Of a DNA stretch of 64,000 nucleotides, positions 23,401-35,000 are shown one piece after another. Every line of letters starts with the position of its first letter. Position 1 is the stretch's first letter. The notes beneath the pieces are model-generated. The model saw only the letters and a program-made list of their open reading frames with translations. It ran no database searches and was not told the origin of the DNA. Source of the DNA: Membranipora membranacea (lineage: Eukaryota; Bryozoa; Gymnolaemata; Cheilostomatida; Membraniporidae); the NCBI GenBank assembly GCA_914767715.1, contig OU612069.1, forward strand, positions 18,721,387 through 18,785,386. Direction: 5' to 3'. The position numbers and the translations under genes were made by a program.

Positions 23401-23920
23401 CTATAGTATTATGCATCTGAAAAAAAAACAAGATACATTGTGCACTAATTGTTGGTTGGTTGAAATATCCCATCCAGGACATGAGCAATAAAAATGACCA
23501 TCCAATATATTATGAGAATTGAGAGCAATCACAAACTGCTATGAGTTTTCATGTTTTCAAGGTGTAAGCCATGAAGTTTTATTGTAACTACCACAATTGA
23601 GAGACACTGTTATTGTTATGATAACTTACCCTCCTCCCTTGGACTCGCCACCACTCCCAACATTGCAGCTACTGTCTCCGTTACTTATATTTGCTGCCTC
23701 AACCCCATTCGGTCGGCTTGGGGAAACAGGAACCTCCTGAATGAACAAATTCCAGACCTCATAATATTGATAATCAGATCACCGGCACTTATTCTTCATT
23801 GAAATGACTTAAAAACCTTAATTCAGAACAATGAGTCATTAATGTTGCAAATATTGTAAATAATAAGAAATCACATTGAATATAAATGATTGATGTATGT
23901 CAACTTACCGCTGGCTTCAT
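23401..23920 (-). CDS. CaaX micro-protein copy B (44 residues, ends CIIL)
   Basis: There are three exons: 23909-23920 (MKPA), 23630-23736 and 23401-23416. Splice signals are GCG/GTAAGT, CATTCAG/GAG, GGAGG/GTAAGT and TTTTTTTCAG/ATGC; phases are 0 and 2. The product is MKPA, then EVPVSPSRPNG, a Ser/Gly-rich middle with one Cys, and GESKGGGCIIL-stop. The last four residues form a CaaX box. A C-terminal Leu in this position normally directs geranylgeranylation by GGTase-I, so a small lipid-anchored membrane peptide is predicted. There is no signal peptide, membrane segment or known domain. It resembles only the tail of G-gamma or Rho proteins, without their bodies. Three paralogues lie beside it. 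Function unknown. Confidence 0.75.
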
Positions 23921-24028
23921 TGCAATAACCGTGCAGCTAAAGAATCATGTTTCTAGTCTAGAGGATATTCTATAAAGCTACCTTTGCAAAACACACTCCG
24001 CACTGGAATTGGATCGGTCTTGGTGCAG

Positions 24029-24119
24029 TATTTATATTTGTTATGTCACGTGTTCAATCAGAAGCAATAACAATTTGCGTTGCTACAGAACTTCATGGCG
24101 TGATGGTTTTTCGTCCAAT
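24029..24119 (-). promoter_or_regulatory. Promoter of CaaX copy B: TATA, GTTGCTA and CCAAT elements
   Basis: On the minus strand TATAAATA lies at 24029-24036, about 110 bp before the ATG. Plus-strand GTTGCTA is at 24079-24085 and CCAAT at 24115-24119, 36 bp apart. The same pair recurs upstream of copies C and D with spacing 37. GTTGCTA resembles an RFX half-site, an inference only. Confidence 0.5.
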
Positions 24120-26314
24120 AGGACACTTCATCATTAGACAATGGAGCTGTATTTCTCACGCAAGAATTTTCCGCACCCTAACTATGTTCCACACATCTTA
24201 GCATGAGAACTCACAAACTTCCGTCATGATGACAACTATCGGGAAATAGAAAAAGCAATATTTGGGTGACTACAGCCGTCATTCATGTGAAGAAGCAACG
24301 TCATAAAAGTGCAAGCGCATATGGTCGATTACATAAAGTTGTTTACTCTGAAAACAGGATAACCACTGTTCATTGTAGGGTTTACTAAGCAAACATGCCA
24401 GTGAGTTTCAGAATTGGTTGTAGTTAGTTATAAATGAACAGCTCGAAAAACAAGCGCAATAAGTACATTTCTTTTAACTCTAACAGAGATTGTTGGTGAT
24501 CACTAGCATATGGGGTTACATAAATATTGTCTTTCTTTTTAAACAACATATCATTGCTTGTTTTTTGGGAATAAAAGTGGCTGAGGGTGGGAAAGGTGCT
24601 CTATAAGAGTTTCACAACATAAATTCAACTGTGCTTCTGTTTCACTAAATTGTTCACCTCAGCAAAATACCAATGCAGTTGTCGCATACACAGCAGCAAA
24701 CAGGAGAATTGTCTATACCAACATCCGACACAATAACAACATCCAATATCTTTGCCAGCATCATCATCAGTACACTCAAACCTTGACTTGAGGACACACA
24801 GTTACCAGCCAGTGCATATCACCTCGGAGATATGCAAATAAATTCAAATCTGAATTCTATTCTTAACACCGGTGCCACCCTAAAGCCAGAACCGTGACAA
24901 CCATGACAATACAGTGAAGGTGGCGCAAACAGAGACAATTCAGAATTAGCATGATGTCTAACTTACACCAACCAACTCTTGCTGCCGATCAACCCACGCT
25001 TGCAGCCGATCAACCCACTCTTGCGGCCGATCAACCCTCTTTTTGCGGCAATTGAGAAATGTGTTTTATTCTTGTTTTTTGCTGGTGTGCGCCAGCAGTT
25101 TTTCTAGGGTGTCTGGAACCATGCCATATAAGAGCATGGTACACCAATGTAAGGGCCTCTTTGTTTGCAACTTCATTTGGAGACAGGAAAAGTTTTTTTA
25201 AACATGAAAGTTCTACGAGTTATTACCATAATATTTTCATTTATTGTACGTTAGTGATATTTATAGGGAAATAGAACTTGCCTTATTATTTAATAATGGC
25301 ACAGTATAACATTTGGTTGGATTATCTATACCATCAACTAATTGAGTTAAATGAATTAAATCCAGCATGCATGGCATCATTAACAAGAAAGTATGACTTG
25401 TAGAAATAAGACATGCATTGTTAAGTTGAATTGCGTTTGATGTTAAACTTGATAAGAATTAAAAGGCATGCTCTTGAGTCAAGTATTTGATCTCGAAATA
25501 AATGAGATATCAATTATGTAAATAAGTCAGTGTCACATAGTGAGAATCATCATACCGAGCTCGTGAGCACAGATCTCAGTAGCGGAGAGTTAATGTGGTA
25601 ACTCCATAACCCGGAATCCCACACAGTCACGTCACATGAACATGCCAGGATAATCGTATTGGGACTGAACCCAAGTTGGATCCCATTGCATTAGGATTAA
25701 CAGTGCTAGGTATGTGATATGAAGAGTGACGTTGGCAGAACTAGCATATCTTGCTTCGCATTATGCTCGATTCATCACTCGTATTGACCTAAGGGTCACC
25801 ATTAGACATGAAAAATAACAATAAACATTATATCAAGAAAACCGGAAAAGGTGTTGGCGATGGGTAATATTTGCCTGTGAAATTATTAAATTATTTTCAT
25901 TCTCATTTATAGTAAATAAAACATTGTAGCATACTGATTCTGGCTGAGATATCTCATCTCACAACAAGGTGTGTCATAGGATTTCATAACAAAAATTCAG
26001 ACAAGGTCTTATTCAAGTGCATGATCACAACTGCTGATCTGGATAGTTACAAGTGATAATGAAATAAATGGAAATTGATCATATGTATTAAGCGCAATGT
26101 ATTTTTGTAGGAATACAGAATGCAATGCACATCTAAAAAAAATATGAAGGATATTACGCTGATAAAAATAATATCAATGAACAATGGTCACAATTTATAA
26201 ACCTGCATTCTTATATTACCACACCGTCATATAATATTTGACTCTTTGTATCATTGCAGAATCACGCATTTCTCCATGAATGCTATAATATGATTACTGA
26301 TTGTATTTATCTTC

Positions 26315-26845
26315 TTATAATATGACACATCTGCATCTAAAACAGAAAGAATTTAATGTTCCTTAATCTAATGATAGACCTACTATCACTCGATATTTCC
26401 TCCTCAATCATCTGCATGTTATGTTATAGTGGCTGAACCTAAAGGAAAACATTCATTGAATCGAGTACGACAGTCAACGAAGCTTTCAAGAAGAAAAGGT
26501 TGAATTTAGCATATTGCAGCACATTTGCCAAAATCTACAAACAATGTGACAAACAGACTTACCCTCCTCCACCGCCCTCACCACCACCTCCTACATTACA
26601 GCTGCCGCCTCCATTACTCATCTTTGCTGTCTCAGCCCCATTGGGTACGCTCGGGAAAACAGGTATCTCCTACAAGTGCGATTATAAAAGTCAAATTGTT
26701 CAGTGATGAATCACAAAGAGTATCCTGATGTTAAAAGCGAATCAATTTATCTAAGATGGTGAAAACATTGTTGGAAAAAAATCTTTTCAAAAAATTATTG
26801 TTTCTCAATAATGATGATTGTATGACACCTTACCATAGGCTTCAT
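26315..26845 (-). CDS. CaaX micro-protein copy C (46 residues, ends CRCVIL)
   Basis: Exons are 26834-26845 (MKPM), 26563-26669 and 26315-26336, with donors ATG/GTAAGG and GGAGG/GTAAGT and acceptors TTGTAG/GAG and GTTTTAG/ATGC. Exon 2 has exactly the 107-nt length of copy B. The product begins MKPMEIPVFPSVPNG, has a Gly-rich run GGGGEGGGGG, and ends CRCVIL. The Cys at -4 is the prenylation candidate and the Cys two residues upstream a palmitoylation candidate. Exon 2 and 3 sequences differ a good deal from copy B, while start, phases, length and CaaX end are kept, which argues for selection on the protein. Confidence 0.75.
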
Positions 26846-26977
26846 TGCTTCAATGCTGCAGTTTGAAAATCGAGGATCAAGTTCTGTTTTTGGCCACAAA
26901 ATGAATATGTATACCTTTGTAGCGAATTTTTACTTCGGATGGTATCGCATGATCAAGTAGTCAAGAAAACAGTCCGT

Positions 26978-27019
26978 GTTGCTAGAGTACTTGTATGGTT
27001 TGATTGATTTTTATCCAAT
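26978..27019 (-). promoter_or_regulatory. Promoter module of CaaX copy C: GTTGCTA and CCAAT
   Basis: GTTGCTA is at 26978-26984 and CCAAT at 27015-27019, 37 bp apart (start to start), about 130-175 bp before the ATG at 26845. The flanking TATGG and CCAATAGG words are also shared with copies B and D. Confidence 0.5.
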
Positions 27020-27080
27020 AGGGCAAGCGATTCCTCAGCATTAAGACTAAACAGCTGAATTCCACAGTATTCTATACCTA

Positions 27081-27318
27081 CAGGGCTGTAGTTAAGAAAA
27101 ATGGCGGGGAGGAAAAAGTCTGAGGCGAGTCCGGAGCAGGACCAGGAGGGGTGCTGTAATTTCCTCCCTGTGCAATTTAAGGCATATAATTAGCAAATGG
27201 AAATCTTAGAGGAGGTGATTCTGACATGGATTATTCAATTATTGTGTTTTTGTGCAACTCTATTTAGCTTTTTTAGGGGAGGCAGTGCCTCCCTGCCTCC
27301 CCTAGAACTGCGGGCCTG
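27081..27318. mobile_element. Possible hAT-type MITE
   Basis: The left end CAGGGCTGTAGTT and the right end, read in reverse as CAGGCCCGCAGTT, form imperfect terminal inverted repeats. Purine-rich GGGGAGG stretches follow on both sides. CAGGG ends are typical of hAT elements. The flanking 8 bp (TATACCTA and TAATACCA) match only roughly. No transposase is present. Confidence 0.35.
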
Positions 27319-28157
27319 TAATACCACATTTCATTCATCGTAGGGCTATGATTGGATATTTAACACACATTATGATAAGTGATTGCGAGTTACATTCATC
27401 AAGAAATAATAATCCAGTGAACAGTAGTAATGCCAACTGATGGGTTTTTTATTATTTTGTTCACCCAAAACAAATGATTGCCATTTTCCGCACTTGATAA
27501 CTATTTTGTGTCTTGTTATCTGAGCAAACAAGCATATTAAATGCTGACTTTTTTGGACTTGTATCACAGCCCGTCTAGTTTTGACTTCAATAAAGGCATA
27601 CCTGGCTTACTCAAGTAACATGATATGGGGCAGTGTAAGCTTATCTAGCCCCCTTTGCACAGTGAGTCGGTATCGGTAAATCTTCACTAAAATTAGGGTA
27701 AGGTTTCGTTTGGTGAAATCAAATGAACATCAGCCTTCCCTCACTATTAGGATTGCAAGCTTCGCATTTAGCAGACTTCAATCAACAGCTCATAGGTGAA
27801 TCCATCGTGACAGCAATATCAATTTTGACTTTCATTCTGACATTTCATTAGTAAATTGATCAAGCAAACAACATATTTTTTACAGCTATAACAATTTTAT
27901 TCACACCAGGAAAGAATGAAGATATCTAAAACATATGATAAATGTGAAAAAAGGTCACAGAGGAAAAACCACGTCTATTTTTGTTGAATAACAAGCAGCA
28001 CACTTTTGGTTTGTTTTAAATTCTTCATCGTGAAGCATTAGCCAACAGTCTCTGAATATTAGACATGTGAGAGATGAGAAATCCTGGTTAAGCAGTATGT
28101 GTTAAGAAGTTCAGTCAGCAATATAGTTTCTGTGCATTGAGTTATGAGCGTTGGATT

Positions 28158-29511
28158 CTACAGTATGACACAGCAGCATCTGTAAAAAAAAGCAATAAAA
28201 TAAGATTTTGTAATAATATCTGGCATTACTGAGCTTGAATTAGATGACAAGACTAAATGAACGCTCAGTATTGGACAGGAGGCCACGGATTAGTAGCCAT
28301 CAAGACACATGCCAATTCATTATCAGAGTTGAGCTTGACAGGTCTTCAACCCTAATCCTAGATTCTACACAACCATGCAGGGGAAGACTATCACTCAATC
28401 CTATGTTAATGATAGATGCCCTATTGCTAGCAAGCGGGAGTCAAACTTTGAGGCTAAATTAAGCTATAGCCAAACACACTGAAAAGGATTATTATATATC
28501 TTGAACTGAGGGGGGTTGCTCATATAACACCTGACAGTGGGGCAAAAATACATATTATGATCAGTCCTCAAACCTGATCTCCTGTCTGTAACAACCTAAG
28601 CCCTATCTAGGCATGAATATGCCCGACTACTTGTAATAACATCAACATACATCAACTCAGTTTAAACCAACCATTAGGCATACTTGATCGCACTAAACAA
28701 GTAAAATTATCAAACGCTTGATTACACAGGCTACAATGTTCTATTTTTTATCCCCACTTGTAAGATATAGTGGCCTCCCAGTTAATATGGTTGGTTGCTT
28801 ACAACATTGAACAGAGAAATTGTAAGAACAGAAGCCTTAAACGCTGAGCACAGCCACAGAGCTTCAAAATGAGCTCCTATTCCACAAATAATAATAATCT
28901 CCAGCATTTGGGGCTTCCAGTGATGTTGATATTATTCCTCAATGAATCAGGCATCAATACTATCTTTCATGCATCAGCGTATAACAAACCAAAAAAACCC
29001 AACCATCGGGTTTACTTGACAATGTTAAGCAACTAACTCAGGGATTTTGAGCAACAAAAGTAAAGATTGAATAAAACCTGGTACATAAAGCTCAATCAAC
29101 AGGCTATGAACTCTCTATTAAATGCTGTACATCTGACAAAACAGCACAACTTAACTCTACAATGTAGCTCATAAATCAAATTGAGAGAATGCAAATTAAT
29201 CTAAAGGCAAAGAATTTATCACCATAAAGGATTCTACATACCCACTTCCTCTTCCTTCAGATCCACCTCCAACACTAAGCTTTCCGTCCTTGATTCCTGT
29301 CGGGTCTGGCTTGGAGACAGTGAGAAAATCCTACAAGAATAAAGCTGAGATGATAATTGCTATGCCTTTTATGTAAAGATAGGAAAAATTAAGATCACCT
29401 TCATGATTTTCACATCATTTCAAAATAAATTAAGGTAAAACTTGCTAAAATATGGTAAAAAATTAAAATATTCTTTTGAATGACATGCAAGGTACTTACA
29501 GTCGGCTTCAT
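28158..29511 (-). CDS. CaaX micro-protein copy D (40 residues, ends CCCVIL)
   Basis: Exons are 29500-29511 (MKPT), 29242-29330 and 28158-28179. Donors are ACT/GTAAGT and AGTGG/GTATGT; acceptors are TTGTAG/GAT and TTTTTTACAG/ATGC. The product has MKPTDFLTVSKPDP, a Gly/Ser-rich middle and the end GSGCCCVIL. It is the most diverged member, with exon 2 shorter by 18 nt (six codons). The intron before exon 3 is about 1 kb. Three adjacent Cys just before VIL resemble doubly lipidated Rho/Rap-type tails. Reading phase 2 at the last junction is needed; it gives the CaaX end in all four copies, which supports it. Confidence 0.7.
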
Positions 29512-29634
29512 GGTTATGTTTTCGTAAGCAGTACCTGTCAACTCAAGCTTATAGGTACAATTCTTGAAGAGCAGAAATACGAATCGCAGATCAATAGCTG
29601 AAATTAACCCCTGCTGCGTGGCAGGTGTTTTGTC

Positions 29635-29706
29635 GTTGCTAACCGTAGTTTATGGCGCGATCAATGATCAGCCAATAGGAATTATTTGAGGTTCAAGGCA
29701 TTTATA
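29635..29706 (-). promoter_or_regulatory. Promoter module of CaaX copy D: GTTGCTA, CCAAT and TATA-like
   Basis: GTTGCTA is at 29635-29641 and CCAAT at 29672-29676, again 37 bp apart, 125-165 bp before the ATG at 29511. A minus-strand TATAAAT at 29700-29706 lies further upstream and may not be the functional TATA box. Confidence 0.45.
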
Positions 29707-29709
29707 TTG

Positions 29710-32035
29710 CTGTATTCCACACAAATCATTTAGCATGCTTTCTAGCCTAAAACAACATAAAACTGTTAATTGGCCAAATGTATAAATATTATGATGAATT
29801 GGGTAACAATTGAAAACAAACAAATTGATACTGATTTGTAAAAAGTTAGAAACCAGCTATCGGGTTAAATCAAATATTATAATTAGGCATAATTACCATG
29901 AATATAAAGCAACTGTTTTTATTGTAAACAAAAAGGTGAAATTTCTAATGTACAGGGTATGTTTAATAATAATTTGTTATTGTAATTTATATAAGTTGGG
30001 TGCAAAATAACTGATTGCTAAGATGTATTTTCATTATCGATTATATTGCAAGGTCATTTTTAGAGAAACTTTGTTGTCTGTCAAAAATGCTGCCTCAATT
30101 TTTGTTGTATTGATTATCGGTAGCAACATTAGGCTATCATAAAAGCAAAATAACAACTCCTTAGATACGGAAGTATCAAGCTAGCAGACTGACTCCGCAA
30201 GACATCGATTTCAAATACACATCAAATTCAGACAAAGCGCTTTTCTGCCGTATACTTATACTCATGTTACTGATATCGATTTATGACACTAAAACATTCT
30301 CGTTGAGCGGCTGATCAGAATAGGCGAACCTGTGTGTTTGACCCGGGATATATTTGAAATTCTATCACTTGTTAATTTATGCCTCTTTTCAGCAATTATT
30401 GTCAATGGATTAATCATCAGACTAAGATTAGAGTGATAGAAGATAGGCCAATTTACTGCCATTAACAGTTCTGTACTGTAATGGGGCAGCGTTAAAAGCG
30501 TTGATAGTGGATAAGGATAGCGCTGTATTGATTTGGAAGCCATAAATTCTGGTCTTTTCACCATACCGATACAAATTTACAAGAATTGATTTGTTGTACA
30601 TGAAAAAAAACATAGCAACACCAATAGGCGCTGAATGAAATTTAAAAATACCGAACACTTGTAGGAAGACTTAATTAGTCCAGTTTCCGCTTGTCTGGAA
30701 GGGAATAGGTATGTCACTGTCAATATCATGGATTTGATCTCAGCAGACTTTCAGATACCAGCAAAGAACAAGACAACTTATAATACACCAAAGCTGACAC
30801 ACTACGCTCTAATGCCGAGACATGAATACAGCTCACAGTCTATCCTCAACAGCTGATTCTTTTGTTCAATAACAAGTTATGTTCTCATGAACATGGGTAA
30901 GACAACTCCTAATGCAGATATTAAAAAAAATGTTGGTATAGTGTGGTAAGTGGGTGTAAGTAATGATAGACTGTCAGCTTTTGGTGATATGTGCTGTTTT
31001 CCAGTCATCCATCTTTAAGTCTAATCTGAATATATAACGGTACATCAGATTCAGCAAATTTTCTTCTGCATCGCTACCCCACAATGCCAGCAAACCTATT
31101 ATGATTGATCTGATCATTATGCTTCAATGAAAACAAGAGATGCTGTTTCTAAACATAACTGCAGCGGCCATAAGCATATTTTTGTGACAAAAACTGTCCC
31201 CATCTTAAACTCTGCACTATCATCAAGCAATCTTGCAAAACATCATTACTACCATCATGAGATTATTGCACTCACTATGTATGTGTGTATATGAGTAGCA
31301 AGTGCTAAATGAGGTTTGGAATGTGATGGTGTGGCATTTGTAGTTACAACAGTCCCTGTCATTTTACTGAAAGTCAACATATTAATCATCTTAGGCTTAG
31401 CTTTATTGGTATAACTTGTGTTTGCTCTGCTCAGGTAGGACTGGCCTACAAGGATAAGCCCTCGTGTTCAGTTCGGGTGAAATGTGATCAGTATTTACAA
31501 CCCTCGGTCAGTAGATGTCTAGTTAGAAAATTTGCAAATTTTGATTGCTTGTCACAATATTTAAACCAAGAAAAAGAAGAAAGTTCCAATAGCCAAGCTT
31601 ATATAGTCATGCAAATGTGCAGAACCATGATGGTTGAATTCTTATCATATTTTTACACTGATAAGAGAATTATTTGCAGTAGCAATTGGTAAAATTTTGA
31701 TACGGTGTCCTTATCAGAGCTTTGACGCGCACAGCAGCAGTCTGGTTAGTTATTCATAATTTGAGTTTAGCTACCCTCTAATACTGCCATTGATAAGAGA
31801 TATGAATTTCAACAGTAATCAGCCCCAAGCAGTGAAAGGTTTTCATATCACTCTTATCAGGAGTGTGACGCACCCAGCGGATACTAAGTAGTAGAGTGGT
31901 TAAAATAGCAGCTTTACTTTGCTGTTGGAGTTTGTGTTTCCTAGAGCTCTATTTGCAGTCACTTCCCTCTGACGATTGACCAGAGGTGTTGAAATTTAAT
32001 ATTGTGCTAGTCGATAGAGGAATTAGCAGGAGAAG
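29710..32035. other. Gene-free stretch
   Basis: Between the CaaX array and the NHL gene I see no supported exon. Two short related sequences near 31700-31780 and 31840-31960 share TTATCAG..GTGACGC-like words and may be repeat fragments. Confidence 0.4.
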
Positions 32036-32039
32036 AACT

Positions 32040-35000
32040 ATGCTGCTGAAGTTGGTATCTGCTGTTGTAAGTATGGTAATAATATTTTACATTTTTGCTT
32101 TAGATGTAATATTAACACTGAAATCATTCTTGTTGGTTCAACTACAAGCTTGATCAAATCATTCAAGTTTCTGTGTCAGACTGCAGAATTAAGGTGTGTT
32201 GAAGCTACAGCTGCCATATCAGCCCAATTTTGTTATGGTTTGCACGCAGATTAATTCACTTCACGTGGTCCCAGTATTTAGCAGATTGCATAGGGAATCT
32301 AACTTCGGGCCTACGACCCTTGCATGTTTGAGGTTGTGTGTCTCTAACCGTTTGAGCTAACTCCTACCTTTGTTGCTTGAGAACATTTATCTAATATCGG
32401 TTGAAATTGACGTTTCACCTCAAAACCTGCAACTATCTCATGAGACACGACTTCAGCAAGCCTTATCAAATGTAATGAGCACATTGTCTTGTAGTAATTG
32501 TTGTAGTTTGCTGATGTCAGTAGGGATACCAAAATGGTGTTTGATCATGGAGATTTTTTATCAAACTTATTGATCTAACAGATGATGTTTTGTGGTGTGA
32601 CCCTGAAACCTGGTTGGTGTATGGATCCGGAAACTCAGTCTCTGGTGGAACGGTGAGTCAACTGCCAAATGTATCTTTGAAATGCTTTCAGTCCCTTGAG
32701 CTGGATCTGCTGGCATGGTAAATGGAAGTATTGATCATTGAACATTCACATTACATGTGATTGGAATGGGAATGCTATGCAAATCTGATGGCCAAAATAT
32801 CTTCTGTACCAATGTATCAAGATGTAAGCAACTAGAACAGCAGATTGACTGACTTTCATCTTCTGAAGAGCTTTTTCCGTGAGCCAAAACGGATTCACAA
32901 CAATAGGTTTTGTCACATAGTATGAGTTAACACCAAAACTTAGTTGTTTTTAAAGCAGGAATGGAGAAAGACACTATGTCAAACACCCATCATAAGGGCG
33001 CACTGTTTTTTTCCGGTTCCCCTCGATGTTAGTTTTATTGTTGGCACAAGCCTGCAAAGTTAGACATCCCTGTGGATGTAGAAATATAATTTTGACCAAT
33101 ACCTTTTTTATAATTAAAGCCTCAACAGTGCATTGAGTTCCATTTTAAGGAGTTGCAGATAAAATGTCACAGGTGCGGAGAGTTGGTTGAGTTGAAAATT
33201 AATATAAATGAGGCATAAAAATTCAATTTAAGATTTAATCAGAAACGCTTCACATAGTGTATTACAATTTAACAGATTAGAAGGATCTAGAAATTCAACC
33301 CTCATCAACGATAATTCTGGCGCTGTTTATGTCATGAAGATGAACTCGTATAGACCCGGTTTTGTCCTTTACCCGGACCAGTACTCACTCAAGACTAGCG
33401 ACGGTAGAACCTCACATATAATAGCAGGAAGTACACTTGTGCCAGGATATAGAGGAAAGGGGAAAGAGGGGAAAGGCTCTAATGCTCGGTTCAATACTAT
33501 CACTGGGATCGTCCAAATCACCGATACGCATATAGTTGCAGTTGACTCTAATCTGGATTGTTTGAGACTTGTTGATCAGTTTACAGGAATTACTCCTGTA
33601 TTCAGCGGAGTTTGTGGGTCAGAAGGGTACGCAGATGGTCTACCTGGACAGTTTAACATGCCATATTTTGTAATTAGAGACAAAAATGACCACAGTCAGC
33701 TTCTTGTGACTGATATCGAAAACAAAGCCGTGAGAACCGTTGATATCAACACTGGAGCTGCCGGCACTTTTGTTAGTTCCGACTCTCTCCTTGATATCTC
33801 TCACCTAACACAAGACAAGGTTGGTGATATATATCTCACAGCATCCCATGCTATTTATCGTATAACATATAAAGAGAAGGAGATCAAACTCATCACAGGT
33901 TCTACCTACGGCTACAAAGACAGCTCTCTCCTAGATTCTCAATTTATCTTCCCAATCGACCTTGCATTCATCGGACATCAGGTTCTACTGGTAGCTGACA
34001 GCAACAATAACAAGATTAGACTGATAGATATCAACACAGACAAGGTAACAACGCTGAAACTCTGCTCAGGATGCCTGAACCGTCCAGCCTCTCTACTTCT
34101 CACAAAGGACTGTCTTTATGTCGGGCAATGGAGAAGAATCTTGCAGTTTACATGTGAGTGGAAATAATATGCATAGAAATGATGTTCTCATTCATGTTGT
34201 CCCACATGTGGGGTTAACTCTTGATGATAAATCATTAAGAAAAATTTAAAAAGCTCCCCTTAGAAATAGGTTGATTTGAACTGTTTGTTAGAATTGTTTA
34301 ACTAAAAATTCACACTCTGATCAGATGTTACTTATCTGTGTTCCTGCACAACAGCAGCTGGAATTCATCCACGAGTGAGGATAAATTTGATTGACTTGGT
34401 TGAAACGATGAAGAAAAGTGATGCACAGACATGCGGTCAGCATAGAAATCCATGAAATTTCACAAAGACCCGGTCACAAGCTAGATCAAGCACGATCTAG
34501 TTTGTCTGCATTTAGTGATTGAGCGGCCAGCAAAAGGCTGCTCACCAGTAGCATAAGAATGATCAGACTGTAGGCAAATTGGATCAAACTTTTTCTAGTC
34601 ACAAGCAATACCGACAAATTTTCTCAGACTCTATCTATGTTATGTACACCAATCCTAGGAACATCACAGTTTGTCATACAAGATTTTGAGGACTGAAATG
34701 TGAAAATTTTGATGATTTGATTTGTTGATTGACCGGGCAGCCCAAAAATCAAGTGTAAACAACGTAGGGAGAGGATTATCATGTGAGCTGCCTTAGCTCC
34801 TTTGTTAAAATAAATGAATCAACTAATCATCTAGTTTGATACTTGTGCGGTCAAAAACCAGGATATCAACTAGGAGATCAAGCAAAGATTCTCTTCTGCC
34901 GAACACTTTTTAAATTCAAAATTAAGAAAAGTATGAATAATGTTAAAACAGTCAGGTAACGTTGAAAAAAAAGGACTTCTCATAATGCTCAAATTTTTAT

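Larger units (their letters stand above)
20216..26306. repeat. Tandem duplication carrying CaaX gene copies A and B
   Basis: Unit 1 (20216-22954) and unit 2 (22955-26306) are direct copies, near-identical over most of their length. Both begin GTAGCTGCTTACTGAAAATA and end in GAATGCTATAATATGATTAC. Unit 2 is longer because unit 1 lacks about 600 bp corresponding to 23882-24486. The right edge of unit 2 lies only a few bases from the stop codon of the next gene copy (26315), so the duplicated segment is one spacer plus one gene. The few substitutions between the units imply a recent event or gene conversion. Confidence 0.9.

Noticed and set aside
26500-26728. Proline-rich plus-strand frames (TYPPPPPSPPPPT)
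   Set aside because: They are the complement of the Gly-rich exon 2 of CaaX copy C, which has the splice sites and paralogues.
28540-28700. CRISPR-like or other prokaryotic signals
   Set aside because: No regularly spaced repeats anywhere in the window, and the gene structure is clearly eukaryotic.
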